A DNA stretch of 7,011 nucleotides from an uncultured Lachnospiraceae bacterium (GTDB taxonomy: Bacteria; Bacillota; Clostridia; Lachnospirales; Lachnospiraceae): positions 1 through 7,011 of the forward strand of contig CAMWXF010000090.1 in assembly GCA_947178115.1 (NCBI GenBank), in the 5' to 3' direction. Shown in pieces: positions 1-6,536 of the stretch. Both the position numbers and the translations under genes were made by a program. How positions within the stretch are numbered: the stretch's first letter is position 1; every line of letters starts with the position of its first letter. A model generated the notes under the pieces. The model had not been told where the DNA came from. It searched no databases and was given only the letters and a program-made list of their open reading frames with translations.

Positions 1-16
1 ATTCCCCCTCTCTTTT
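1..16 (-). promoter_or_regulatory. Possible ribosome binding site of a divergent gene starting off the left edge
   Basis: The pyrimidine run at 3-16 reads AAAAGAGAGGGGG on the minus strand, ending only two bases from the window edge. This composition is typical of a strong clostridial Shine-Dalgarno region, so a minus-strand gene may start immediately beyond the left end. No start codon is visible, and the run could instead be part of unrelated intergenic sequence. Confidence 0.3.
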
Positions 17-19
17 CAG

Positions 20-47
20 TTGAAAAACCCCACCTTTTGTGTATAAT
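20..47 (+). promoter_or_regulatory. Probable sigma-A promoter for the ABC-F / PHP / HAD genes
   Basis: The -35 box TTGAAA (20-25) matches the consensus in five of six positions. The -10 box TATAAT (42-47) matches perfectly. The spacer is 16 bases, one short of ideal. Transcription would start near 53-55, giving an untranslated leader of about 40 bases before the ABC-F start. That leader is too short for a classical attenuator or riboswitch, so the promoter probably gives simple housekeeping-type expression. The assignment is by consensus match only. Confidence 0.75.
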
Positions 48-82
48 GATAAGGTAGCTTTCTAAAATCAATCGAGAAAAAT

Positions 83-86
83 GAGG
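83..86 (+). promoter_or_regulatory. Ribosome binding site of the ABC-F gene
   Basis: GAGG at 83-86 lies 7 bases before the ATG at 94, which is good Shine-Dalgarno spacing and supports that start. An ATG at 81 overlaps this site and opens a three-codon frame ending TAA at 90-92. It is most likely a chance product of the ATGAGG string. Confidence 0.7.
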
Positions 87-93
87 TTTTAAT

Positions 94-1734
94 ATGATTC
101 AGGCAAATAATGTAACCCTCCGGGTAGGCAAAAAAGCCCTCTTCGAGGACGTTAACATCAAATTCACGGAAGGAAATTGCTACGGGCTCATCGGCGCCAA
201 CGGTGCGGGCAAATCCACCTTCCTTAAAATTCTTTCCGGCGCACTGGAGACGACGAACGGAGACGTGTCCATCACACCCGGCCAGCGGCTTTCCGTGCTG
301 GAACAGGATCACTTCAAATATGACACTTATCCCGTCATGGACACGGTCATCATGGGCAACGAACGGCTCTATCAGATTATGAAGGAAAAAGACGCCATCT
401 ACGCCAAGGAAGACTTCTCAGATGAAGACGGTATCCGCGCAAGCGAACTGGAAGCCGAGTTCGCCGAGATGGACGGCTGGGATGCGGAATCCAATGCCGC
501 CATGCTCCTTAATGGTCTCGGTGTGGGCACAGATCTGCACTATAGTATGATGGCGGACTTAAACGGTAATGAAAAGGTTAAAGTACTGCTTGCCAAGGCG
601 CTTTTCGGCAATCCGGATATCCTGCTCTTAGACGAGCCCACCAACCACCTCGACTTGGATGCCATCGCATGGCTGGAAGAATTTCTGATCAATTTTGAAA
701 ACACCGTGATCGTCGTTTCCCACGACCGCTATTTTCTGAACAAAGTATGTACGCACACCGCGGATATCGACTACGGCAAGATCCAGCTCTATGCCGGCAA
801 CTATGATTTCTGGTATGAATCCAGTCAGTTGATCATCAAACAGCGCAAGGAAGCCAACAAGAAGAAAGAGGAACAGATCAAGGAATTACAGGAGTTCATC
901 TCCCGATTCTCCGCCAACGCCTCCAAGTCCAAACAGGCGACTTCCAGAAAGCGTGCGCTGGAGAAAATCGAGCTTGACGACATCCGTCCTTCCAGCCGGA
1001 AATATCCCTACATTGATTTCAGGCCGGAGCGCGAGATCGGTAACGAAGTCCTCACGGTAGAGGGAATCAGCAAGACGATTAACGGGGAAAAAGTGCTGGA
1101 TAATATTTCTTTCATCGTAGGACACGATGACAAGATCGCTTTCGTGGGCAGCAACGAACTGGCCAAGACAACATTATTCAAGATCCTCATGGACGAGATG
1201 GAACCCGATGAAGGTACTTATAAATGGGGCGTTACCACTTCACAGGCATATTTCCCCAAGGACAACACGGCGGAATTTGACAATGACTACACCATCACCG
1301 ACTGGCTCATGGGCTACTCTCCCGTTAAGGACGTGACCTATGTCCGTGGATTCCTCGGCCGTATGTTATTTGCCGGCGAAGACGGCGTGAAGAAGGTCAA
1401 AGTGCTCTCTGGTGGTGAGAAGGTTCGCTGTCTTCTTTCCAAAATGATGATCAGCGGCGCCAACTGCCTGATTTTCGACGAACCCACCAACCATCTGGAC
1501 ATGGAAGCCATTACCGCACTGAACGAAGGTATGAAGAAATTCAAGGGCGTGGAGCTTTTCTCCTGTCATGACCATCAGGTTGTACAGACCACGGCGAACC
1601 GTATCATGGAGATTCTACCGGACGGCACGCTGATCGACAAGATCACCACCTACGATGAGTATCTGGAGAGCGATGAGATGGCAAGAAAACGTACGGTCTA
1701 CACGAGTACGGCAAGTGAAGAAGAGGACGACTAA
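94..1734 (+). CDS. ybiT: ABC-F family ATPase, YbiT-type (ribosome-associated)
   Basis: This is a 546-residue soluble protein with two ABC ATPase domains in tandem and no membrane segment, the ABC-F layout. Known ABC-F proteins bind the ribosomal E site and act on translation, and some confer antibiotic resistance. Domain 1 has Walker A GANGAGKST (34-42), a signature reading LNGNE (156-160), Walker B with LLLDEPTNHLD and catalytic Glu181, and H-loop His210. Residues about 88-130 form the short arm typical of YbiT. The linker (about 240-312) is charged and includes RFSANASKSKQATSRKRA, which I recall being nearly the same in E. coli YbiT. Domain 2 has an altered Walker A, GSNELAKTT (352-360), a normal LSGGE (438-442), Walker B with Glu463, and H-loop His492 after Cys rather than the usual Ser. 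The C-terminal tail is acidic. It is the first gene after the promoter. The YbiT grouping is firm. A resistance role is not indicated, and the cellular role of YbiT proteins is poorly defined. Confidence 0.93.
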   Translation: MIQANNVTLRVGKKALFEDVNIKFTEGNCYGLIGANGAGKSTFLKILSGALETTNGDVSITPGQRLSVLEQDHFKYDTYPVMDTVIMGNERLYQIMKEKDAIYAKEDFSDEDGIRASELEAEFAEMDGWDAESNAAMLLNGLGVGTDLHYSMMADLNGNEKVKVLLAKALFGNPDILLLDEPTNHLDLDAIAWLEEFLINFENTVIVVSHDRYFLNKVCTHTADIDYGKIQLYAGNYDFWYESSQLIIKQRKEANKKKEEQIKELQEFISRFSANASKSKQATSRKRALEKIELDDIRPSSRKYPYIDFRPEREIGNEVLTVEGISKTINGEKVLDNISFIVGHDDKIAFVGSNELAKTTLFKILMDEMEPDEGTYKWGVTTSQAYFPKDNTAEFDNDYTITDWLMGYSPVKDVTYVRGFLGRMLFAGEDGVKKVKVLSGGEKVRCLLSKMMISGANCLIFDEPTNHLDMEAITALNEGMKKFKGVELFSCHDHQVVQTTANRIMEILPDGTLIDKITTYDEYLESDEMARKRTVYTSTASEEEDD

Positions 1735-1778
1735 GAATCCCATTCTGACATTCCGAACGAGTACGCCACACAACCTAT

Positions 1779-1783
1779 GAGGA
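1779..1783 (+). promoter_or_regulatory. Ribosome binding site of the PHP gene
   Basis: GAGGA at 1779-1783 is followed by 6 bases and the ATG at 1790. This fixes the start of the PHP protein four residues before its first conserved metal-binding strand (DLHTHS). The 55-base gap after the ABC-F stop holds only this site and a weak AT-rich palindrome, with no promoter that I can recognise. Confidence 0.65.
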
Positions 1784-1789
1784 AGATAT

Positions 1790-2677
1790 ATGCGACAGGT
1801 AGATTTACACACACACTCAAATAAATCCGACGGAAGCTACAGCCCTGCAGAGCTTGTGGACTATGCCATTGCCAAGGGCTTAAGCGCTGTCGCACTGACC
1901 GATCATGACACTATCGACGGGCTTGCGGAAGCCGTTCATCACGCCGAGGCGCTGTCACGATCGGGACAACCTTCTATCGAAGTTGTTCCCGGCATCGAGT
2001 TTTCTACCAAATATGAGAGTCAGGACGTACACATCGTCGGTCTGTATATCGCTTACGATTCTCCTGTTTTCACCGACAGTCTGCAACAGTTCATTGATTC
2101 CCGCACGGGGCGTAACATTAAGATGTGCAATAAGCTTCGGGAAGCCGGCATCGACATCACTTATGACAAATTAAAAGAAAAGAACCCCGATGCAGTAATC
2201 ACCAGGGCGCACTATGCTTCCTATTTATTTGAAAATGGGTATGTAAAGAGCCGGCAGGAGGCCTTCGCGCAGTATTTGGGCGATCACACGAAGTACTTTG
2301 TTCCGAGGGAAAAGGTGACTCCCGCGCAAGCCGTTTCGCTTATTTTGCAGGCTGAGGGAATCCCTGTTCTGGCACACCCACCGCTCTATCATATGGGAAA
2401 TGAACGGCTTGACAAACTGGTTTCCTCCTTAAAAGATGCGGGTCTCATGGGAATCGAGGCGCTCTACAGCACATACACCGGACAAGATGAGCGGGATATG
2501 CTCAGGCTGGCCTCTAAGTATGATCTGCTCTTAAGCGGCGGTTCCGACTTCCACGGCGCTAACAAACCGAAGCTCGATCTCGGTGTCGGATACGGCAAAT
2601 TATTCGTACCGGAAGAATTCCTAGATAATATCAAGAAAAGGATGTCGGCAAATCGCGCAAACGAAGCCCGGGATTGA
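1790..2677 (+). CDS. PHP-domain metal-dependent phosphoesterase (YciV / RNase AM / pAp phosphatase group)
   Basis: This 295-residue cytoplasmic enzyme has the full polymerase-and-histidinol-phosphatase (PHP) metal site. The ligands are His7 and His9 (DLHTHS), Asp14 (SDGS), His39 (LTDHD), Glu70 (PGIEFS), His81 (VHIVG), His196 (VLAHP), and Asp253 with His255 (GGSDFHG). An inserted middle section (about 100-185) carries RAHYASYLFENGYV and a KYFVPR stretch, as in the YciV subfamily, and the length matches that family (about 290). Characterised members use Mn-type trinuclear sites. C. violaceum CV1693 removes the 3'-phosphate from nucleoside 3',5'-bisphosphates such as pAp. E. coli YciV (RNase AM) is a 5'-to-3' exonuclease maturing rRNA ends and digesting short RNAs. 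Which substrate applies here cannot be read from sequence. It lies 55 bases after the ABC-F gene and 45 before the HAD gene on the same strand, so they are probably co-transcribed. It is less likely a histidinol phosphatase, given the subfamily signatures and the absence of his genes. Confidence 0.88.
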   Translation: MRQVDLHTHSNKSDGSYSPAELVDYAIAKGLSAVALTDHDTIDGLAEAVHHAEALSRSGQPSIEVVPGIEFSTKYESQDVHIVGLYIAYDSPVFTDSLQQFIDSRTGRNIKMCNKLREAGIDITYDKLKEKNPDAVITRAHYASYLFENGYVKSRQEAFAQYLGDHTKYFVPREKVTPAQAVSLILQAEGIPVLAHPPLYHMGNERLDKLVSSLKDAGLMGIEALYSTYTGQDERDMLRLASKYDLLLSGGSDFHGANKPKLDLGVGYGKLFVPEEFLDNIKKRMSANRANEARD

Positions 2678-2700
2678 ACGAAGCTCAATTTGTGGCAGAA

Positions 2701-2708
2701 AGAAAGGA
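2701..2708 (+). promoter_or_regulatory. Distant ribosome binding site of the HAD gene
   Basis: AGAAAGGA at 2701-2708 is the only purine-rich Shine-Dalgarno candidate before the HAD gene. It sits 14 bases before the ATG at 2723, longer than the usual 5-9. The alternative in-frame TTG at 2690 has no convincing site of its own. The ATG is preferred because the HAD family begins right at the MKLLFTDLDGT strand. Confidence 0.45.
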
Positions 2709-2722
2709 TATTTCCCTACACC

Positions 2723-3526
2723 ATGAAACTTCTATTTACCGACTTAGACGGAACACTCTTAAATAATGACAGTCAGGTATCCGAAATAACGAAAGCTTTC
2801 TTAGACGATTTTCTCGCAGCGGGCAATAAGCTGATCCTGTCCTCCGGACGTCCGAAAGACAGTGTCCTTGAGGTAAAAAATAATGCCGGTCTCACACAGA
2901 ACGGCATTCTGCTGATCTGCAGCAACGGCACACAAGTATACGACTGCGACAGCAGCACGACCATCATGGAAAAACGGCTCCCTCTGCCGTACGTGTCTTA
3001 TCTGCAGGAGCAGGCTGCCCGATATGATCTGCACATCCAGACCTATCGTGAAGATGCCATTGTCACGCCCGCAGAGGACCGCGAAATCACTTTTTACCGC
3101 AGACGGATCCATCTGCCGTTTATCGTCTCGCCGAATCTGACGGATGCGCTGACTGAAGCTCCCTACAAGATGCTTGCCATCAGTCTCGATGATTTCGATA
3201 AACTGGAATCTTTCCGCCGTAGCATCGCTGACTGGGCTGATGGTAAGATTCAGTCCATCTATTCCAGTGATATGTATCTGGAGCTTTTTGAGCATACCGC
3301 AGGCAAGGGCAATGCCGTCCGCTTCGTATGCGATCATTTCGGCGTACCGCTCTCGGATGCCTATGCAGCAGGAGATGCCGACAATGATATCTCCATGCTG
3401 GAAGCCGCCGGATGCGGCATCGCCATGGCCAACGCCACCGACAAAGTCAAACAGGCCGCCGATATCGTGACGGATTTAGACAATGACAAGGACGGACTGT
3501 CTGCCCTGATGCGAAAATTGCTGTAA
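2723..3526 (+). CDS. Cof-type HAD-IIB hydrolase (sugar or nucleotide phosphatase)
   Basis: This is a 267-residue cytoplasmic Mg-dependent phosphatase of the haloacid dehalogenase superfamily, Cof/IIB type. Motif I is FTDLDGT, with nucleophile Asp7 and acid/base Asp9. Motif II is the Ser41 of SSGRP, motif III is Lys195 in GKGNAVRF, and motif IV is GDADND with Asp218 and Asp222. The region between about 85 and 185 is the alpha/beta C2B cap that sets specificity. GIAMANATDKVKQAAD near the C-terminus is typical of Cof proteins, and the length is normal for the family. Members dephosphorylate sugar phosphates, pyridoxal phosphate, FMN precursors and others, often with overlapping specificity, so the substrate is unknown. 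An in-frame TTG at 2690 would add 11 residues (starting WQKERIF after the initiator) that are not part of the fold, so I chose the ATG. It is the last gene of the plus-strand set and ends 10 bases from a convergent gene. Confidence 0.9.
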   Translation: MKLLFTDLDGTLLNNDSQVSEITKAFLDDFLAAGNKLILSSGRPKDSVLEVKNNAGLTQNGILLICSNGTQVYDCDSSTTIMEKRLPLPYVSYLQEQAARYDLHIQTYREDAIVTPAEDREITFYRRRIHLPFIVSPNLTDALTEAPYKMLAISLDDFDKLESFRRSIADWADGKIQSIYSSDMYLELFEHTAGKGNAVRFVCDHFGVPLSDAYAAGDADNDISMLEAAGCGIAMANATDKVKQAADIVTDLDNDKDGLSALMRKLL

Positions 3527-3536
3527 TCAATCGAAC

Positions 3537-3794
3537 TTATCCCTCTACGATCAGATATCTGCCGTCGCCGACTTCAAACACCTCGTCGGCTTCCAGGATT
3601 CCTTCCTCATCGGCGCCTTCCATATCCACGCCCTCTTCCTCGAAGAACTCCCACACTTCCTTCACGGAATCCACGACTACCGCCATGCATTCTTCCAGAA
3701 AACTCTCCGCACCCTCTAATGTTTCCGCCACCGGCTCCGGATAGAGCTGCGACTGATGATCCAGAAAACACTGTAATACTTTCTCGTCAAACAT
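3537..3794 (-). CDS. Conserved-looking small acidic protein, function unknown
   Basis: This 85-residue protein is extremely acidic, with 26 Asp/Glu against only 3 Lys/Arg and a predicted charge near -23. It has no signal peptide, membrane segment or recognisable catalytic motif. Two cysteines (9 and 36) are not in a CxxC arrangement. The pattern suggests a helical N-terminal part (about 4-35), a helix with VKEVWEFFEEEGVDMEG (34-50), and a C-terminal strand ending GDGRYLIVEG. A strong Shine-Dalgarno sequence overlapping the maf stop codon shows it is a real, translated gene. It lies 14 bases after maf as the last gene of the polyphosphate operon. I recall similar short clostridial proteins carrying an automatic 'glyoxalase' name, but I cannot verify that and see no motif for it. 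Possible roles include a partner or regulator of the upstream enzymes, which is conjecture from position alone. Confidence 0.8.
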   Translation of the reverse strand: MFDEKVLQCFLDHQSQLYPEPVAETLEGAESFLEECMAVVVDSVKEVWEFFEEEGVDMEGADEEGILEADEVFEVGDGRYLIVEG

Positions 3795-3802
3795 AACCCT
3801 CT

Positions 3803-3809
3803 CTCCTTT
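3803..3809 (-). promoter_or_regulatory. Ribosome binding site of the acidic protein, overlapping the maf stop
   Basis: Read on the minus strand, AAAGGAG occupies 3809 down to 3803 and is followed by 8 bases and the ATG at 3794. Its first base is the last base of the maf TGA stop (3811-3809), so ribosomes finishing maf sit over this site. This fixes the start of the small acidic gene and implies coupled translation. Confidence 0.75.
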
Positions 3810-4396
3810 CAGATTAACCCGCGCTTCTTAAGTTCCTGACATACTCTCCCCACGGGCAGCCCCACTACATTATTGTAATCCCCGCAGATTCCCTGTATAT
3901 ATGCGGCACATAATCCCTGTATCGCGTAGGCGCCCGCCTTATCCATCGGCTCACCGCTGTCCACATACCGTTTGATTTCTTCCTCGCTCATGGTATACAT
4001 GGTCACGTCCGTGCATTCGCTGAATGTGGCATACATGGCGGACATATCCTTGTATTTCCATGCTAGCGTCACGCCGGTGTACACCTGATGGCTGCCGCCC
4101 TGCAGCTTATTTAACATTCGGACGGCGTCTTCTTTATCCTTAGGCTTTCCTAAGATCTCGCCCCAGCAGGACACCACCGTGTCCGCTCCGATCACGACGA
4201 AATCTTCTCTGTTCTCCTCTGTCAGTCTGCTGCAGACATCCACCGCCTTCTGATAGGACAGCTCCTCCACAACTTCCTGCGGCTCCGTCTTTGTAATCTT
4301 TTCCTCCACCGTACTCGGCATTGTCTTAAAGGAAATTCCCACCTGCTTAAGCAGCTCTTTCCGTCTGGGCGATGCCGACGCTAAATATATTTTCAT
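3809..4396 (-). CDS. maf: Maf family nucleotide pyrophosphatase, dTTP/UTP (YhdE-like) type
   Basis: This 195-residue cytoplasmic enzyme hydrolyses nucleoside triphosphates to monophosphate and pyrophosphate. It is a house-cleaning activity against canonical dTTP/UTP and modified pyrimidine nucleotides, and was historically linked to septum formation in Bacillus. Visible family motifs are the substrate loop LASASPRRKELL (5-16), GADTVV with catalytic Asp72 (70-75), GKPKD (83-87), the SGEPMDKAGAYAIQG block (147-161), and GDYNNVVGLP (172-181). The AIQG form with Gln160 is the mark of the dTTP/UTP subgroup rather than the 7-methyl-GTP (YceF) subgroup. Length is normal. The ATG at 4396 lies only 5 bases after the ppk stop. 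Shine-Dalgarno candidates (AGGG at 4403-4400 and GGAGA at 4413-4409, minus strand) lie inside the end of ppk and are both off ideal spacing, so translation probably depends on ribosomes arriving from ppk. Family identity is secure. Substrate subgroup is inferred from motifs. Confidence 0.95.
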   Translation of the reverse strand: MKIYLASASPRRKELLKQVGISFKTMPSTVEEKITKTEPQEVVEELSYQKAVDVCSRLTEENREDFVVIGADTVVSCWGEILGKPKDKEDAVRMLNKLQGGSHQVYTGVTLAWKYKDMSAMYATFSECTDVTMYTMSEEEIKRYVDSGEPMDKAGAYAIQGLCAAYIQGICGDYNNVVGLPVGRVCQELKKRGLI

Positions 4397-4401
4397 AATC
4401 C

Positions 4402-6522
4402 CTACTCATCTCCATGGTGCATTTCCGGAATAAAGACGCGCTTATTCTCCATATTCTTCTCCGCCCTGGCGATCTCTCTGGCCTCCAGGCAGAAGGTAAG
4501 CTGTGCATTAAACTCTTCCCTGCCGCGTCTGCCCGCCTTCTCATAACTGCCGTCAGGCTGCAGAATCGACGCCTTCACGGTATCCCGCAGCTGGCATTCC
4601 AATATATGACGAAGCTTCTCTTGTAGCTGCGGCTTCTCCACCGGGAACAGAATCTCCACCCGTCTTTCCAGATTTCTGGGCATCCAATCCGCGCTGGCGC
4701 AGTAATACTCCGGCTTACCGTCATTTTCAAAATAAAAGATTCTCGCATGTTCCAGATAATTGCCTACAATAGAGCGCACCGTGATATTCTCGCTCACGCC
4801 GGGGATTCCGACTTTCAGACAGCAGATACCGCGGATAATCAGATCGATCTTCACACCCGCCGCACTGGCAGCATACAAAGCCATAATAATATCTTTATCA
4901 CACAGTGAGTTCATCTTGACGATAATGCGCGCCAGCCTGCCCTGTTCGGCATAGGCTTTTTCTCGGTCGATCAAGTGTAAGAACCGGTCCTTCAGCCAGA
5001 GCGGCGCTAAGGACAGCCTGTTCCAGTTTCTCGGCTCGGAATAACCGGACAGCATGTTAAATACGGCCGTGGCATCCTCTCCTATCGCCTCCGAACAGGT
5101 AAACAGTCCGATATCCGTATACAGCTTCGCCGTAGAATCATTATAGTTTCCCGTTCCCAGATGAACGTATCTGCGTATTCCGTTTTCCTCTCTCCTGACC
5201 ACCAGCGTGATCTTGCTGTGGGTCTTTAGACCTACCAGACCGTAGATAACATGGCAGCCCGCTTTCTCCAGCTTCTTCGCCCAGACAATATTGTTTTCCT
5301 CATCGAAACGTGCCTTTAGTTCCACCAGCACGGACACCTGTTTGCCGTTGTCCGCCGCCTGTTCCAGCGCCGCAACGATGGGCGAGTTACCGCTGACACG
5401 GTAGAGCGTCTGCTTGATCGCCAGCACATCGGGGTCCTTCGCTGCCTGCCTGATAAAATTCACCACCGGCTCAAATGTCTGGTAAGGGTGGTGCATCAGA
5501 ATATCGCCCTCCCTGATCTTCGCGAACACGTCCGTCTCCGCATCAAACTCCGGCACCGGCTGGGGTTTTAAATAGCTCCGTTCTTTCAGATGGTCAAAAC
5601 CTTCCAGGCCATACATTTTCATAAGGAAGGTCAGATCCAGCGGTCCGCTGATGGCATAGATGTCTCCCTGCTCGATCTGAAGCTCATCCCGGATCAGCTT
5701 TAACAGTCTGTCGTCAATGCCTTCCTCCACTTCCAGACGGATGACCTGACCCCACTGCCTTTTCTTAAGCTGCTTTTCGATCTCCTGCAGAAGATCTTCC
5801 GCTTCCTCCTCCTCGATCGTCAGATCCGCATTTCTCATGATTCGGAAAGGATAGCTACAGACGATATCATAATTGAGGAACAGTTTATGGATATTGCGCT
5901 CGATCACTTCTTCCAGCAGAATAATCTTCGTCCCCTCTCCGGAAGGAATCGTCACGATACGGGACAGGACGCTCGGCACCTGCACGGTAGCAAATTCCAG
6001 TTCGCCCTCGCCGTTCTTCTTCTTCATCAACGCCCCCAGATTCAGGGATTTATTCCTGATCAGCGGAAAAGGTCTGGAAGAATCCACAGCCATCGGCGTC
6101 AGCACCGGATAGATGTTATCCGCGAAGTACCGGTCCACATAGGCGCCATCTTCTTTACTCAGATCTTCGTGATGCCTGACGATATGCAGCCCGTTCTCGG
6201 AAAGCTGAGGAATCAGGGCTCTGTTATAAATGGCATACTGCTGTTCCACCAGCGCATGGGTCTCTTCATTCACCTTCTTAATCTGCTCCGCCGCCGTCAT
6301 ACCCGCGATATCCTTCTTCTTATATCCGGCGTTTACCATATCCTTCAATGAGGCCACCCTTACCATAAAGAATTCATCCAGATTAGACGCCGTGATACTT
6401 AAGAATTTCAACCGCTCAAAGAGCGGATTTTTCTTATCCTTTGCCTCGCCCAGGACTCTCTTGTCAAAGAGCAGCCAGCTCAGCTCTCTGTTCGTATAAT
6501 ATTCCACATTTGAAAAGTCCAT
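4402..6522 (-). CDS. ppk1: Polyphosphate kinase 1
   Basis: This 706-residue enzyme reversibly transfers the gamma phosphate of ATP to a growing inorganic polyphosphate chain. The four PPK1 domains are present in order: N (about 1-106, with YYTNRELSWL and ITASNLDEFFMVRV), H (about 107-320), C1 (about 325-500) and C2 (about 505-690). The autophosphorylated histidine is His435 in GLKTHSK, and the second active-site histidine is His592 in NYLEHAR. Arg375 (LYRVS) and Arg405 (ARFDEE) are also present. These numbers coincide with E. coli PPK as I remember it, indicating an essentially gap-free catalytic half. HLGTGNYN (454-461) and SADWMPRNLERRVE (610-623) are further family blocks. The first ATG (6522) is preferred over an in-frame TTG at 6585 because it has a proper ribosome binding site and directly precedes the family's N-terminus. 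The gene lies 67 bases after ppx and 5 before maf. Databases often label this family 'RNA degradosome polyphosphate kinase'. Confidence 0.97.
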   Translation of the reverse strand: MDFSNVEYYTNRELSWLLFDKRVLGEAKDKKNPLFERLKFLSITASNLDEFFMVRVASLKDMVNAGYKKKDIAGMTAAEQIKKVNEETHALVEQQYAIYNRALIPQLSENGLHIVRHHEDLSKEDGAYVDRYFADNIYPVLTPMAVDSSRPFPLIRNKSLNLGALMKKKNGEGELEFATVQVPSVLSRIVTIPSGEGTKIILLEEVIERNIHKLFLNYDIVCSYPFRIMRNADLTIEEEEAEDLLQEIEKQLKKRQWGQVIRLEVEEGIDDRLLKLIRDELQIEQGDIYAISGPLDLTFLMKMYGLEGFDHLKERSYLKPQPVPEFDAETDVFAKIREGDILMHHPYQTFEPVVNFIRQAAKDPDVLAIKQTLYRVSGNSPIVAALEQAADNGKQVSVLVELKARFDEENNIVWAKKLEKAGCHVIYGLVGLKTHSKITLVVRREENGIRRYVHLGTGNYNDSTAKLYTDIGLFTCSEAIGEDATAVFNMLSGYSEPRNWNRLSLAPLWLKDRFLHLIDREKAYAEQGRLARIIVKMNSLCDKDIIMALYAASAAGVKIDLIIRGICCLKVGIPGVSENITVRSIVGNYLEHARIFYFENDGKPEYYCASADWMPRNLERRVEILFPVEKPQLQEKLRHILECQLRDTVKASILQPDGSYEKAGRRGREEFNAQLTFCLEAREIARAEKNMENKRVFIPEMHHGDE

Positions 6523-6527
6523 CTCGT

Positions 6528-6536
6528 CCCTCTTTT
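6528..6536 (-). promoter_or_regulatory. Ribosome binding site deciding the ppk1 start
   Basis: On the minus strand, AAAAGAGGG occupies 6536 down to 6528 and is followed by ACGAG and the ATG at 6522. This purine-rich site with 5-6 bases of spacing supports the 706-residue form of ppk1 over the longer TTG-initiated frame, whose 21 extra residues do not resemble the PPK N-terminus. The 67 bases between ppx and ppk1 hold no promoter or terminator that I can recognise. Confidence 0.7.

Noticed and set aside
1734..1746. Palindrome AGAAT-CCC-ATTCT directly after the ABC-F stop
   Set aside because: A 5 bp AT-rich stem with a 3-base loop and no following U-run is too weak for a terminator and likely to occur by chance.
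1702..1765. 9-base direct repeat ACGAGTACG at 1702-1710 and 1757-1765
   Set aside because: There are only two copies, one within coding sequence, and no mobile-element or target-site context. Chance is adequate.
2673..2689. Inverted repeat ATTGA / TCAAT across the PHP stop codon
   Set aside because: Five AT-rich base pairs with a 7-base loop are not stable enough to call a terminator or operator.
2801..3337. 178-codon open frame on the minus strand opposite the HAD gene
   Set aside because: It lies wholly inside a gene whose plus-strand frame carries all four HAD motifs. The antisense protein has no recognisable motif and no good ribosome binding site, so it is a codon-bias shadow.
3567..3590. 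Inverted repeat GCCGAC / GTCGGC with a 12-base loop just past the HAD stop, as a possible terminator
   Set aside because: The stem is only 6 bp, the loop is long, no U-run follows, and it lies inside the coding sequence of the acidic protein, where it is explained by Asp/Glu codons.
5887..6351. 154-codon open frame on the plus strand opposite ppk1
   Set aside because: It is antisense to the conserved H domain of Ppk1. The translation is rich in His, Arg and Gln with no family resemblance, as expected of a shadow frame.
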